Of a DNA stretch of 64,000 nucleotides, positions 34,376 to 44,553 are shown in pieces (the stretch's first letter is position 1; each line of letters begins with the position of its first letter). The notes beneath the pieces are model-generated. The model saw nothing but the letters and a program-made list of their open reading frames with translations, had not been told where the DNA came from and ran no database searches. The DNA is from Panax quinquefolius (Eukaryota; Streptophyta; Magnoliopsida; Apiales; Araliaceae). The DNA lies in the NCBI GenBank assembly GCA_020205615.1, contig CM035162.1, positions 45,002,464-45,066,463 on the forward strand. Reading direction: 5' to 3'. The translations under genes and the position numbers were made by a program.

Positions 34376-34835
34376 TTTAGAAATGAGTTTTGTACTGGAG
34401 TCAATACAAAATTTGATTTCACGCTTTAGGGGTAGGCTAAGAAGTCTTCAAGAATACATCAGGAAATTTATTAACAATAGAAATATCATTCAAAACTGTG
34501 ACTCTCATCCAAGACTTGGATAGCACGTCATATTGATACCTATCAACTTACCACCGTCATTCATGACGTTGCCTACAGAAAGTCTGGCTTCGGTGCATTC
34601 CACATAAGAAAGTCAACAACGAAAGGATCGGGGCTCTTTATTTATGGCTTGATATGACAATGATTGACTTTAGTGGTTTGGTTACTTTGAATTCGCATAA
34701 CAGGTTGGTTAGGAGTATGAAAGCTAACAACCTTACGAAAAGAATGATGAGTAGTTAACCAATCGATTCCTAAAATCGCATCAAAGGCAAGTATTTTCAA
34801 AGAGATAAGATTGACAAGTAATGTGAAAGTGTTGA
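34376..34835 (-). pseudogene. Element D protease-RT linker with a foreign ~150-base segment
   Basis: N-D-I-S-I-V-N-K-F-P-D-V-F (34440-34490) and T-K-P-L-K-S-I-I-V-I-S-S-H-K (near 34640-34690) match B on both sides. Between them B has A-I-R-L-L-K-N-G-C-Q, but D has about 150 unrelated bases (about 34495-34645). One frame of these reads V-E-C-T-E-A-R-L-S-V-G-N-V-M-N-D then L-I-G-I-N-M-T-C-Y-P-S-L-G and a TGA. The last ~38 bases resemble the end of the module in the E and F LTRs. Protease words follow to E's insertion point at 34835. Confidence 0.65.
34831..34835. repeat. Target-site duplication of E (left), GTTGA
   Basis: GTTGA lies just before TGTGACGCC and again at 57259-57263 just after GGGTCTCACA. 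The uninterrupted site AGTGTTGATTTGAAC is present in the second D-type internal copy at about 62545-62560. Confidence 0.92.
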
Positions 34836-34983
34836 TGTGACGCCCCCAAAATTAGGTATACATCACCCATTCTAAGTCGTCAGATACATGGTACAAAATT
34901 CAAATACAACTTCATTTATACAACTATTGAGCTGTCGTGTAGAATACGACCACATTTAACTGTGAGTTTTAATACAAATGTAT

Positions 34984-35515
34984 GTAACTCTCATGGTGCC
35001 TCGACCACAACCTTACAATGGTACTTTACATAAAAGTATAATCAAAAACTGTTTTAGAAATTAAAATCTTTGGGAAGTGCTCAAGGAAACCTTCGTACAT
35101 GGGAGGCCATGCGCCAGGTTATAATAGATATCATATTGCCACGTAAATTATCCTTGGTTGATTAATAGACCCCAAAGAAAAATGAGAAGATTACTATCAT
35201 CTTCTTTCCAATGGTGAGTCTTCTTTTGACATATGACTATCTCCACTGTCTCCAAGTGAATATTATATTTCAAAGAAACTCCAAGATCATATAGGTAGTG
35301 CCCGTAGATATACTCAGCAAGTGGATGCGCACAACCATGTCTTATGATAACACGAGGTTGTATGTCATTAGACATATTGTATGATAGTGGCAAAACACCC
35401 TTCCAAAGTTGGGTTCACCTCACCCTATTTGATTTACTAAATATAACTACTAAATGTTGTATAGAATACAACACACTTTTCTATACTGTTTAGGGAGAAC
35501 CTCCACAGCTAGAGA
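34984..35515 (-). pseudogene. Coding-like module in the E LTR (homologue of the F LTR ORF)
   Basis: Minus-strand frame 35393-35148 (81 residues) reads M-P-L-S-Y-N-M-S-N-D-I-Q-P-R-V-I-I-R, C-A-H-P-L-A-E-Y-I-Y, K-T-H-H-W-K-E-D-D-S-N-L-L-I-F-L-W-G-L-L. About four residues in five match the F copy. The F frame is longer on both sides; here it is cut by frameshifts. I do not recognise the protein. B and C LTRs lack the module. Confidence 0.6.
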
Positions 35516-38244
35516 CCACTGTTTTATTCCCCTGTTGTTTTCGCTTGACCCGGCAACACTCTTACGGCAACACTCTTATTACCTGAAAGGAATTGTGAAG
35601 CAGAAAAGGTGATCACAACTAGCCCAGTAAAGAATATTATGACTAAAGATAATTAAATTATCAATAGCTTTCATCAATAATAAATCAGAGATTTAGAACA
35701 TATGGTAGATGATAAAATGTTTTAACCATAGTTGCAGCGGAACAAGCAATCCATTAGAAGAGTCAAATAGACCATAAGGTCTATTATCTTCTCTATGTTA
35801 AAAGTCCACCAATAATGTTTTATCCCTGTAACATCAATCAACAATTTCTGTCCACGATCATGTGAATAACTCATAATCATAATTGTGATTCTAAATTTCT
35901 CTTCGTACCCAGGACGAAGATAATTTTCATCACCTATCTTCACCTGAAACATCAAAAATCATGGTTATACCAAATCACAATTCCTGCTCGTAATCATTAA
36001 ATCATCTTTGCACTACGGCCAAAGATATCCATTATTATCACATCCATGAATTAATATTTCATTGCTGAGACTCAGCTCAATAAATAATCCACATCATCGA
36101 ATCATCCCTGCACTACAGGCCAAGGATATTCTTTAGTATCACGACTATGAATTATCCATGCACTACGGGCCAAAGATAATCGTGTTTTTATCAATGGTCC
36201 TGATCATGCCATAAAACAATTCATCTTTGCACCCTTGGCCGAAGAGAATCCATAGCCATAATAATACCAAAAACTGTCCATCAATGCACTACGGGCCAAT
36301 GAGGACTTTTTCATTAGTATCACAACCACAAATTATCCATGCACTACGGGCCAAAGATAATCGTGTTTTTATCAACGGTCCTGATCATGCTATAAAATAA
36401 TTCATCTTTGCACCCTTGGCCGAAGAGAATCCATAGCCATAATCATACCAAAAATTGTCCATCAATGCATTACGGGCCAATGAAGACTTTTTCCACATCA
36501 TTTGCAACATTACGGTCATGATTATACCGAATAATCCCTGGTCATAATCATACCAAGTCCATCTATGCACTACAGGCCACAGATGACTTTCAACATAATA
36601 TAAATATGAGGATAATGACAATATTATAAGCATTAATCAACTAAATCAAGGATAAATATTAAAGACTTTAAATTTATCCAGACATTATCAATTACTTAAT
36701 AAAATCATAATCTAATACTGTTAATACTATAACAATATTTTAATCACTTCTTAAACTTATAAATAATTACATTTAGTTGTTTACACTTTTCCAAATAATG
36801 CATTTAATCATTCAACAATGTCATACTCATAAGATTTCATCACCAATAATCAAATTACTCATCAAAATTCTGCATATACCTTATATAGGATTTCTAAGCC
36901 ATAAAATCCTATTTACCAATTCTTCAACTCCACATAACATATTTAATTCATATGTTCGTAGCTAACTATTTTTATGAAAAATACCAAATCAGTCCCAAAA
37001 ATTATTCTTTTCTGGGATTTAACATAATATAGTCCCGTATTGAACATATATTTTTCTTGACATTTTTAAAATTCATTTACTATTTTTCAAAAATCAATTT
37101 CTAATTAATTCCTTAAGAAATTAGCTACCTCATGGTTAACTCCAGAAATTCCCAAATCTTGGCAGGATCTTACACATGTTAACGTGAGCTTCTAGTTTAA
37201 ATTTCATGGTCATCGGAGTTATAGAACTCCGGTTATAGCGTTTTTTGTCGGAAAAACCTAAATATTGAAATGGTCATAACTTGCTCATTTTCAGTCGGAA
37301 TGAGCTCATTTTTGGACAGGAGGTACTTTATACCATATACTTTCATGTCCAAAAAGGCCAGAATTTTTCTCACAAATTAAGTGGTCGAAACAGCCCTTTT
37401 AAAATTGTGGCAGCAGCCTTTTTTATATTTTACAGTTTTTCGTACTTTGCTAAAATTAGTCCACATGAAAATCTACAACACCTTTTCCAGTTATTCCACT
37501 TGGATAAGTTACAAAACTCATAGACCTAACTCTAGAACTTGACCACACTCAAAAATTCGAAATATAATAGGAGATATGGTCAATTGAATTTCTTGTTCCA
37601 TTTTCACCAAAATCTGATTTTTCAACCCTTTGTGATTACTAAGAAACTTTTATGTTTTCACATAATAACCAACATAACTCATCATAACACTTACTAATAC
37701 TCCAAGATTTTTATTAGTCCAATGCTTTTATTATGACTTTCATCATAATCCACGTAAACAGATCATTTCCACAATTTAACAAGGAATGAAATACAAAGGA
37801 TCGTTCACCATGCACGTGGTAATCCACATAGATAGGTTATTCCAACAGAATAATAAAGAATGGAATAACAGAAGGATTCACCATGCATGCGATAGAGACC
37901 GCACAGATAGGTTATTCCCAAGAGAATAATAAATAATGGAACCAGGTCCGTAAAGAACGCATGACGAGGATATTAAGCGAATAATAAATAATGGAACGAG
38001 TCCCGTAAGCGCATGCGAGACGAGGATATTAGATAGAATAATAAATAATGGAACCCGGTCCGGCGAACGCATACGCATGTGATAAAAGCGAATAATAAAG
38101 AACGAAATATTAGAAGAATTTCACCATGTATGCAGTACTTTACATAGACAGGTTATTCTAACATAATAATAAAGAATGAAATAACAGAAGTTCTCTTCAT
38201 GAATAAGAACGAAAGAATACCCATTATGAGTACAACAAATAGTA

Positions 38245-38249
38245 TCCCC
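38245..38249. repeat. Target-site duplication of F (left), TCCCC
   Basis: TCCCC precedes TGTGACAACC at 38250 and recurs at 56284-56288 after GGGGTCTTACA. The two E halves then join as CAAATAGTATCCCC-TACCTT, as in the intact LTR at about 60370. Confidence 0.92.
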
Positions 38250-38444
38250 TGTGACAACCCCAAAATAGGTCCATTCCATCTAACCCATTCTGAGTCACAA
38301 AATACATGGTACAGAAAATAACTACAACTTTATTACAACAATTGTCGTGCAAAATACAACAACACATATGCTGTGAGTTTGGATACAAATATATACCAAC
38401 TGTGACTCTCATCCCAACCTTGGATAGCACGTCACAATGACACT

Positions 38445-38921
38445 TTACATAAGGGTATAGTCAAAAACTATTTTAGAAATTAGAATCTTTGGGAAGTGCT
38501 CAAGGAAACCTTCGTACATGGGAGGCCATGCGTCTAGGTTATGATAGATATCATATGACCACAGAATTATCCTTGGTTGACCCAATAGACCCCAAAGAAA
38601 AACGAGAAGATTACTATCATATTCTTCCCAATGGTGAGTCTTCTCTTGACATATTATTATCTCCACTGTTTTTAATTGAGAATTATACTTCAAACAAACA
38701 CCAAGATTATATAGGTTCTGCTCGTAGATATACTCAGCAAGTGGATGTGCACAACCCTGTCTTATGATGACACGAGGTTGTATGTCTTTAGACATCTTGT
38801 ATGATAGTGGCAAAACACCCTTCCAACGTTTGGTTCGCCTCACCCTATATGATTCACCAAATATAACTACTAAATGATGTATACAACACACTTTTCTATA
38901 CTGTTTAGGGAGAACCTCCAC
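38445..38921 (-). CDS. Unrecognised 158-residue ORF inside the F LTR
   Basis: Minus frame from ATG at 38921 to TAA at 38445. Key words in order are L-P-K-Q-Y-R-K-V-C-C-I-H-H (5-17), F-G-E-S-Y-R-V-R-R (about 22-30), S-K-D-I-Q-P-R-V-I-I-R-Q, C-A-H-P-L-A-E-Y-I-Y, Q-E-K-T-H-H-W-E-E-Y-D-S-N-L-L-V-F-L-W-G-L-L, and a Trp/Tyr/Pro-rich C-terminus (D-A-W-P-P-M-Y-E-G-F). No signal peptide or membrane helix is obvious. The frame upstream also looks coding. After its TAA the same frame reads T-C-Y-P-R-L-G then TGA, the words also found in D. It is shared with E and the other F LTR but not with B or C LTRs, so it may be a captured host gene fragment. It is probably not translated as a functional protein. 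The overlapping plus-strand ORF 38489-38767 is the alternative reading. Confidence 0.5.
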   Translation of the reverse strand: MEVLPKQYRKVCCIHHLVVIFGESYRVRRTKRWKGVLPLSYKMSKDIQPRVIIRQGCAHPLAEYIYEQNLYNLGVCLKYNSQLKTVEIIICQEKTHHWEEYDSNLLVFLWGLLGQPRIILWSYDIYHNLDAWPPMYEGFLEHFPKILISKIVFDYTLM

Positions 38922-39399
38922 AGCTAGAGAATACCGTTCTATTCCCCTGTTATCCCCACTCGACTCAGCTACACTCTTATTACCTGAAAGGAATTGTGAA
39001 ACAAAAGGGTGAGCACAACTAGCTCAGTAAAGAATATCATGACTAAAGATAATTAAATTATCAATAGCCTTCATCAATAATAAATCAGAGATTTAGAACA
39101 TATGGTAGATGATAAAAATTTCAACCATAGTTGTAGCGGAACGAGCAATCCATTAGAAGAGTCAAATAGACCATAAAGTTTATTATCTTCTCCATGTTAA
39201 AAATCCACTAACAATATTTTATCCCTGTAACGTCAATCAATAATTCTGGTCAACAATCATATGAATAACTCATAATCATAATTGTAGTTCTAAATTCCTC
39301 TTCTCATCCAGGACGAAGATAATTTTCATCACCTATCTTTACCTGAAACATCAAAGATCATGGTTACACCAAATCACATTTCTTGTTCATAATCATTCT

Positions 39400-39690
39400 A
39401 ATAACTTCATCTTTGTACTACGACCAAATATATTCATTTGTATCACTAGTTGGTCATGTTCATCTCAACACCTGTTCATCTTTGCACTATTGGCCAAAGA
39501 TATTCAACAACATGTCATCTTTGCACTACGGGCCAAAGATATTCATCAACAATTCATCTTTGCACTACAGCCTAAAGATATTCCTCAATAGTTCATATTT
39601 GCACTACATGCCAAATATATTCACCAACAGTTCATATTTGCACTACATGCCAAATATATTATTATCTCAAAGAAATATATAATCATTTCA
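39400..39690 (-). repeat. CATCTTTGCACTACGGGCC repeats in F LTR
   Basis: Around six units of 35-45 bases read TTCATCTTTGCACTACGGGC, then CAAAGATATTCATCAACA, with increasing divergence to TTCATATTTGCACTACATGC. The same array is in the other F LTR (53440-53700). Dispersed single copies occur in the B, C, D and E LTRs. Confidence 0.75.
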
Positions 39691-40019
39691 GAATTTATAT
39701 AAACAATAATTATAACCATGTTGATCATTTCACCTTTGCACTTAAGCTAAAGATATTCAATTATAAATTCAATGGTCACGATCATACTAGTCAACAATTC
39801 AACTTTGCACTACTGGCCAAAGAGAACCCATAGTCATGATCATACCAATAATCTACCCATCTTTACACTCAAGTCAAAGAGAAATTAATATCATCATTTA
39901 GGGTTATAAAAATGTTATATATGATAATAAAAATAATATAATCAACATATAGATTTAATCTCAAGAGTAATATTCATAACTCAACTATAATTTGGTTAGA
40001 AAAAGAAACCAATTTTGTC

Positions 40020-40162
40020 ATGAATAGTAACTCTTGAATAGTAACCCATGAATAGTAACTTCGTGAATAGTAATTAATGAATAGTAACTCGTGAATAGTA
40101 ACTTCGTGAATACTAACTCATGAATAGTAACTCATAAATAGTAACTCATGAATAGTAACTCG
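40020..40162 (-). repeat. Tandem ~14-base TGAATAGTAACTC array, ten units
   Basis: I count ten TGAATAGTAA-type units separated by CTC, CTTCG, TTAA or CCCA. The matching array in the other F LTR has seven (54057-54156). Confidence 0.85.
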
Positions 40163-41057
40163 ACACAAAAAGGTAGAAATTTCATAATAAAATCCATACC
40201 AATATTTTGGTATAATGATATTGAAATAACATTTCTTAAACTTATAAATAATTTATTTTAATTGTTTACACTTTACTAAATAATGCATTTAATCATTTTA
40301 AAATGCCAAACTCATAAGATTTCATCACCAATAACCAAAACCCTCATCAAAAATTTGCATATAACACATGTATGATTCTCAAGCTATAAAATCATATTTT
40401 CCAATTTTTTTACTTCACATAACATATTTAATTCTTTTACTCATAACTAGACCAATTTTATGAAAAATACCAAATCAGTTCTAAAAATATTTCTTTTCTG
40501 GGATTTACCAGGATATAGTCCCATATTGAACATATATTTTTCTCAGAATTTTTAAAATTCATTTACTATTTTTCATATGGCCAAAACCGCCGAATATTTA
40601 TACATTTATCATAAATTGTACTTTTATCCAAAAATTCCGAAATTCACAGAGTATACTGATATTATATAGATATACTTTCAATAAAAATTTCATCAATTTT
40701 GGAGTCAACCACAAGGAGTTATAAGTGGTTACTTTTAAAATAGTCTTTTCTCATAAAATTCATAACTCTTAATCTATACATCCAAAAATTACCATTTTTG
40801 GACACAATCAATAAAACTCATCAAAATATCATTTCAAATTTTTCCAGAAATTTTGAAGGTCTGAAAAGTTACGAAACATGAAAAACATAACAATCCTTAA
40901 AATCCCTTACCTCAAAAGAGCAGTACTTCTGACTTGAATATCGGATATAACGTTGAGCAACACTCAAGATATCTAAATACTCACAAAAATATACTTGATA
41001 ATATAGAGAGAAAGAAAACTTATTTCTGGTGTGATTTTCAATTCTAACTTAAGCACC

Positions 41058-41065
41058 TATTTATA
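41058..41065 (-). promoter_or_regulatory. TATA box of F LTR
   Basis: On the minus strand TATAAATA in the context TTCCTATAAATAGGTGC. The other F LTR has the related CACCCATTTATAGGAGA at about 55048, one base changed in the core. Confidence 0.55.
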
Positions 41066-42270
41066 GGAAAATGCTAGAACGCCAAAGGAGATTAAAATAA
41101 TAAAATATTATTTTTCTTTCCTTTTTTCCTACGCATGCAAAGACCAGCCATCTAGCATGCCATTATTGAATAAAACTTCAGCAGCCCACATGCTTTAGAA
41201 AATCAAAAAGTGGGTCCCATCCATAATTTAATAAAAATTATTTTATTTTCTGAAACTTCAGTAATTCATAGAAAATAGCTCTTTTATCTGAAAAATTCAA
41301 ATCTCATGTCCTTTCAATAGGAAATTTAATTCTCTACAACTTTGAAAGTTTAAGTTTTTCCAAATTCCAAACGAAAAATGCCCGAAATCCACAAACAGAT
41401 GATTTTTAATACCTCCAATCCGACAAAATACTGATAAAACACCTCAGCGTTAATTCCTTCATTTATAACCACATAAAATAAATAAATCCATCATTTATAT
41501 CCATATCAAAAATAAATATTTCCTTATTATATAAATCAATAATTAATTATTCACAAACAATATTACAGAATCACAATAATGACAAACGCATAGTTCAGAA
41601 AGAGGGGCTTTCCGATAAGGATTTCTCCTTACTGGCGCGCAATTAGGTGACCAAATCTCTCCTTGACAGAACTTTCTAGACATTTCCAATAATGCTATCT
41701 AATAATTTTATTCAAATAATATGAATTATTGATCTGATAATGGAGATACTGTGCAGTAATAAATATTGAAACAACAATAATATAAAATATCAACGCAAAG
41801 AATTATTGAATCAATAAAATAAAAGCAAGAATTATCGTAACAATTATTGAGTAGTGCCTTCTTACGTAAGAATCAATAATTCAAAAAATCATATGCAATA
41901 CGATTGTCTAAGCTTGTCTGTAATAACGCGTAGACATCGTATTTTAACCACCAAGTATTCCAACAGTGTTAACGGTAACAACTACGCCGTTATTTGGAAA
42001 AACTCAAATTTGTCATTTTTTTCATCCGACAGTTATCCGTTATGGGGCCCATAAATGGCTGCGCCGTCGTACGAATATTCTCCAATAGAAAGAATATTCC
42101 ACGACCAAACGAATATTCCCCGACAATTGAATATTTTATAACCACTTGCGTATTTTGAAAAAATTCATATCTCACCCTTAACTTTAAACTTTTATAAATT
42201 TAATCATTTACTGAATTATAATTATAAGAAAAATTGAATACTTTTATTTCATAAAATTCGGGGTCTTACA

Positions 42271-42394
42271 ATCTCCCCTCCTTATGAAATTTCGTCCCCA
42301 AAATTTACGTACCTGGTATTTCAAAAAGTTGAGAATACCTTGCTTTTATTTCAGATTTTTTTCTCTCAGGTCATCATGATTTCTCCATTGCTCA
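42271..42394 (-). pseudogene. Element F internal 3' end: purine tract and chromodomain scrap
   Basis: The plus strand ATCTCCCCTCCTTATGAAAT is the reversed purine tract and pol end. On the minus strand Q-W-R-N-H-D-D is readable next to G's insertion point. It matches the W-R-N-H motif of B and shows F descends from a full chromovirus. Confidence 0.65.
42390..42394. repeat. Target-site duplication of G (left), GCTCA
   Basis: GCTCA before TGTAATACCC, repeated at 51293-51297 after GGGTGTTACA. Confidence 0.92.
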
Positions 42395-42900
42395 TGTAAT
42401 ACCCGAATATTTTAATAAAATAAATGGTATTTTAATTATTATTATTTTTTAAAATATTTTAATTGGACTTTTATTGTGGTTGGGTCAACCATTTTATTTG
42501 ATTTATGTGGACTACATTAATTGGGCCTTATAACTTATTAGTCTATTTATATTTATATAATATTAGAATCCTATTAAAATTTAGAGTTAATAAGATCCAT
42601 TAATAAACATACAACTAAAAACCTAAAATTTCTTTCGCCTATTCGTAACTGGAAGAAAAGAGGAAGAAAGGCAGCTGCGACGGTTAAATCAGATAAACGA
42701 AAAAGTACTATAATATTGCTAATAATAATAATAATTCTAACAATTGGCTGCATGGACCAAAATAGAAATCATCAGGTTATGCATTCATGTTTTTGATCTT
42801 TAATAATAATATATATGTACAAATCAGCTGCAGTATTAGTTTAGTTATACTATATATATATATATATATATATATATCAAGTTAGCATCATCAATTTACG

Positions 42901-42952
<52 letters not shown>

Positions 42953-44372
42953 AATCATGTTATCGCTTATACTACATATATATATATAAAAGTATCATTT
43001 AGATTTTTTTAAATAAAGAAATTATTTGCTATAATAATTATTATGGTATTATATATAATTATTTGGAAGTTCAGTTGGGAATTATATTTGCAGGAAATAA
43101 TAATAATTATTATTTTAACTTGATTTTATTTTAAGAATGGAAGAATATTTTTATAGGTGTACTTATATTTATTATTACTTTGTTTAATCAGGCCTCGAAC
43201 GGAAGAAATTTAACTAACTATTGGGATAATAATTTTGGGTATTACATTACTTACTTCAGTACTGATTTTCGTACTCATTCAAATGATACTCGTTAATTTT
43301 AGTTGTTCGTTTTGCTTCTCGCTTTTATTTGAATATTGTCTCGATACCTTGATATAGTGAAGTTCATATGACAGCTTTATTTTGACCTTTAGAATATCAT
43401 AACTTATACTCTTGAACTCGCTCATCATGTTTAATATTTATTTCGATTCTCGTAGTGATGTACATGTTAGTATATTTTTGGAGACTTGTGTTGATGATTC
43501 GATTCGATTTAACATGTACTACGTTAGAACCACTTTGTGTTTATATTTTGTCGCATGTGTTGTGACATTATATTTTGTTAGAATACCGTAGGGTATACCG
43601 AGCTATAACCACTGTGGGGTACCACAGGCATATCCTCTCGCACCGAGGCATGACACCTTCCGCATGTGGTGTGATCAGTCCACGGCGTCTCCTTTTTGTG
43701 CTCCGGTGGGAGTTGGCCATTTGGTGTTTTGTTGTGGGAGGCGATGGGTCGACCCTAGTTTTTCCGTCTGCTCGCTCATGGATTGGTGATGTTTGTGCCA
43801 AACATGCCTTCCGATTTTACATGCATTGGATTCGCGGTCCAATGTGTGTAACTTGCCTGTGTGGCATTATTAGACTTGCCTATGTGGCATTATTTGACTT
43901 GCCTGTGTGGCAAGGAATATTCTATTTTGTTCTGAGCTCCGTATGAAATAACACCCAGCCATTTGATTCAGCCTACTATTTCGTTGTGTTAGTTTAGTTC
44001 GTTTCATTTCATTTAATTGAATTAGTTATTTCGGTTCATTATTTGTATTCTATATCCGTACTGGGCATTTGGCTCATGCCGTGTTTTTCTTCCGGCAAGT
44101 AATCAGGGGAATCAAGGGCAAGTGTGATGAGAGCTCCATTCATTCCAATCATTTATAAATATTCTGTTTAGACTTGATGTGTCAGTTTACTTAGATTGTA
44201 ATAATTATTTTAGATTGTGGTTTGAGACAGTTTGAGATTTATTATGGTTGACTTGTGGTATTTTTCAGTTATTAAGGCTATTCTTTTGTGGCTTTAAGCC
44301 TTGATATTAAATTCATCAGTTTTGTTATGTTTTGAGTAACTTCTCTTTCTATTTCAGAAAGCGGGTGTTACA
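42395..44372 (+). repeat. Element G 5' LTR
   Basis: 1978 bases, TGTAATACCCGAATATT to GCGGGTGTTACA. It has TA tracts near 42850-42877 and 42909-42950, and three copies of ACTTGCCTGTGTGGCATTAT at 43851-43915. ORFs inside it (such as plus 43575-43946) look incidental. Confidence 0.93.
43851..43915 (+). repeat. Three tandem 22-base units (ACTTGCCTGTGTGGCATTAT)
   Basis: Units at 43851, 43873 and 43896, with one-base variants. Matching copies are in the 3' LTR at 50771-50834. Confidence 0.8.
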
Positions 44373-44376
44373 GAGT

Positions 44377-44390
44377 TGGTATCAGAGCTT
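44377..44390 (+). promoter_or_regulatory. Primer binding site of G
   Basis: TGGTATCAGAGCTT, four bases after the LTR end. It is the initiator-Met tRNA primer word. Confidence 0.9.
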
Positions 44391-44553
44391 AGGTTCTTTC
44401 TTGTAGAAAACCTATTTAGGTTTGACCTGTGAGTTATGGGTAGACTTCTGGGTTAGGTTTTTGTTCTGTTTGATTTCCTGTTCAGCTATCATATCCGCTA
44501 TATTTGAATTTGTCTCTAATCTGCTTTGTTTATATTCGTGATCTCTTTCTTAG

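Larger units (their letters stand above)
38250..42270 (-). repeat. Element F 3' LTR
   Basis: About 4.0 kb. It contains a 158-residue ORF (38921-38445, minus), CATCTTTGCACTACGGGCC repeats (39400-39690), a TGAATAGTAACT array (40020-40162) and a minus-strand TATA box (41058-41065). A GATTTCTCC..GGCGCGCAATTAGG block lies near 41620 and TCGTACGAATATTC words near 42065. Confidence 0.88.

Noticed and set aside
38489..38767. 92-residue plus-strand ORF opposite the F LTR ORF
   Set aside because: The homologous E copy has several stops in this plus frame while its minus frame stays open longer, so the minus reading is preferred. Not fully excluded.
39400..39690. CRISPR-like array of regularly spaced repeats
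   Set aside because: Spacing is tandem with no unique spacers of constant length, units diverge gradually, and the array lies in a plant retrotransposon LTR.
43575..43946. 123-residue plus-strand ORF in G's 5' LTR, also 107 residues at 50543-50866
   Set aside because: Present in both copies only because LTRs are duplicates. It overlaps the 22-base tandem repeat, has no domain, and an opposing frame is equally open.
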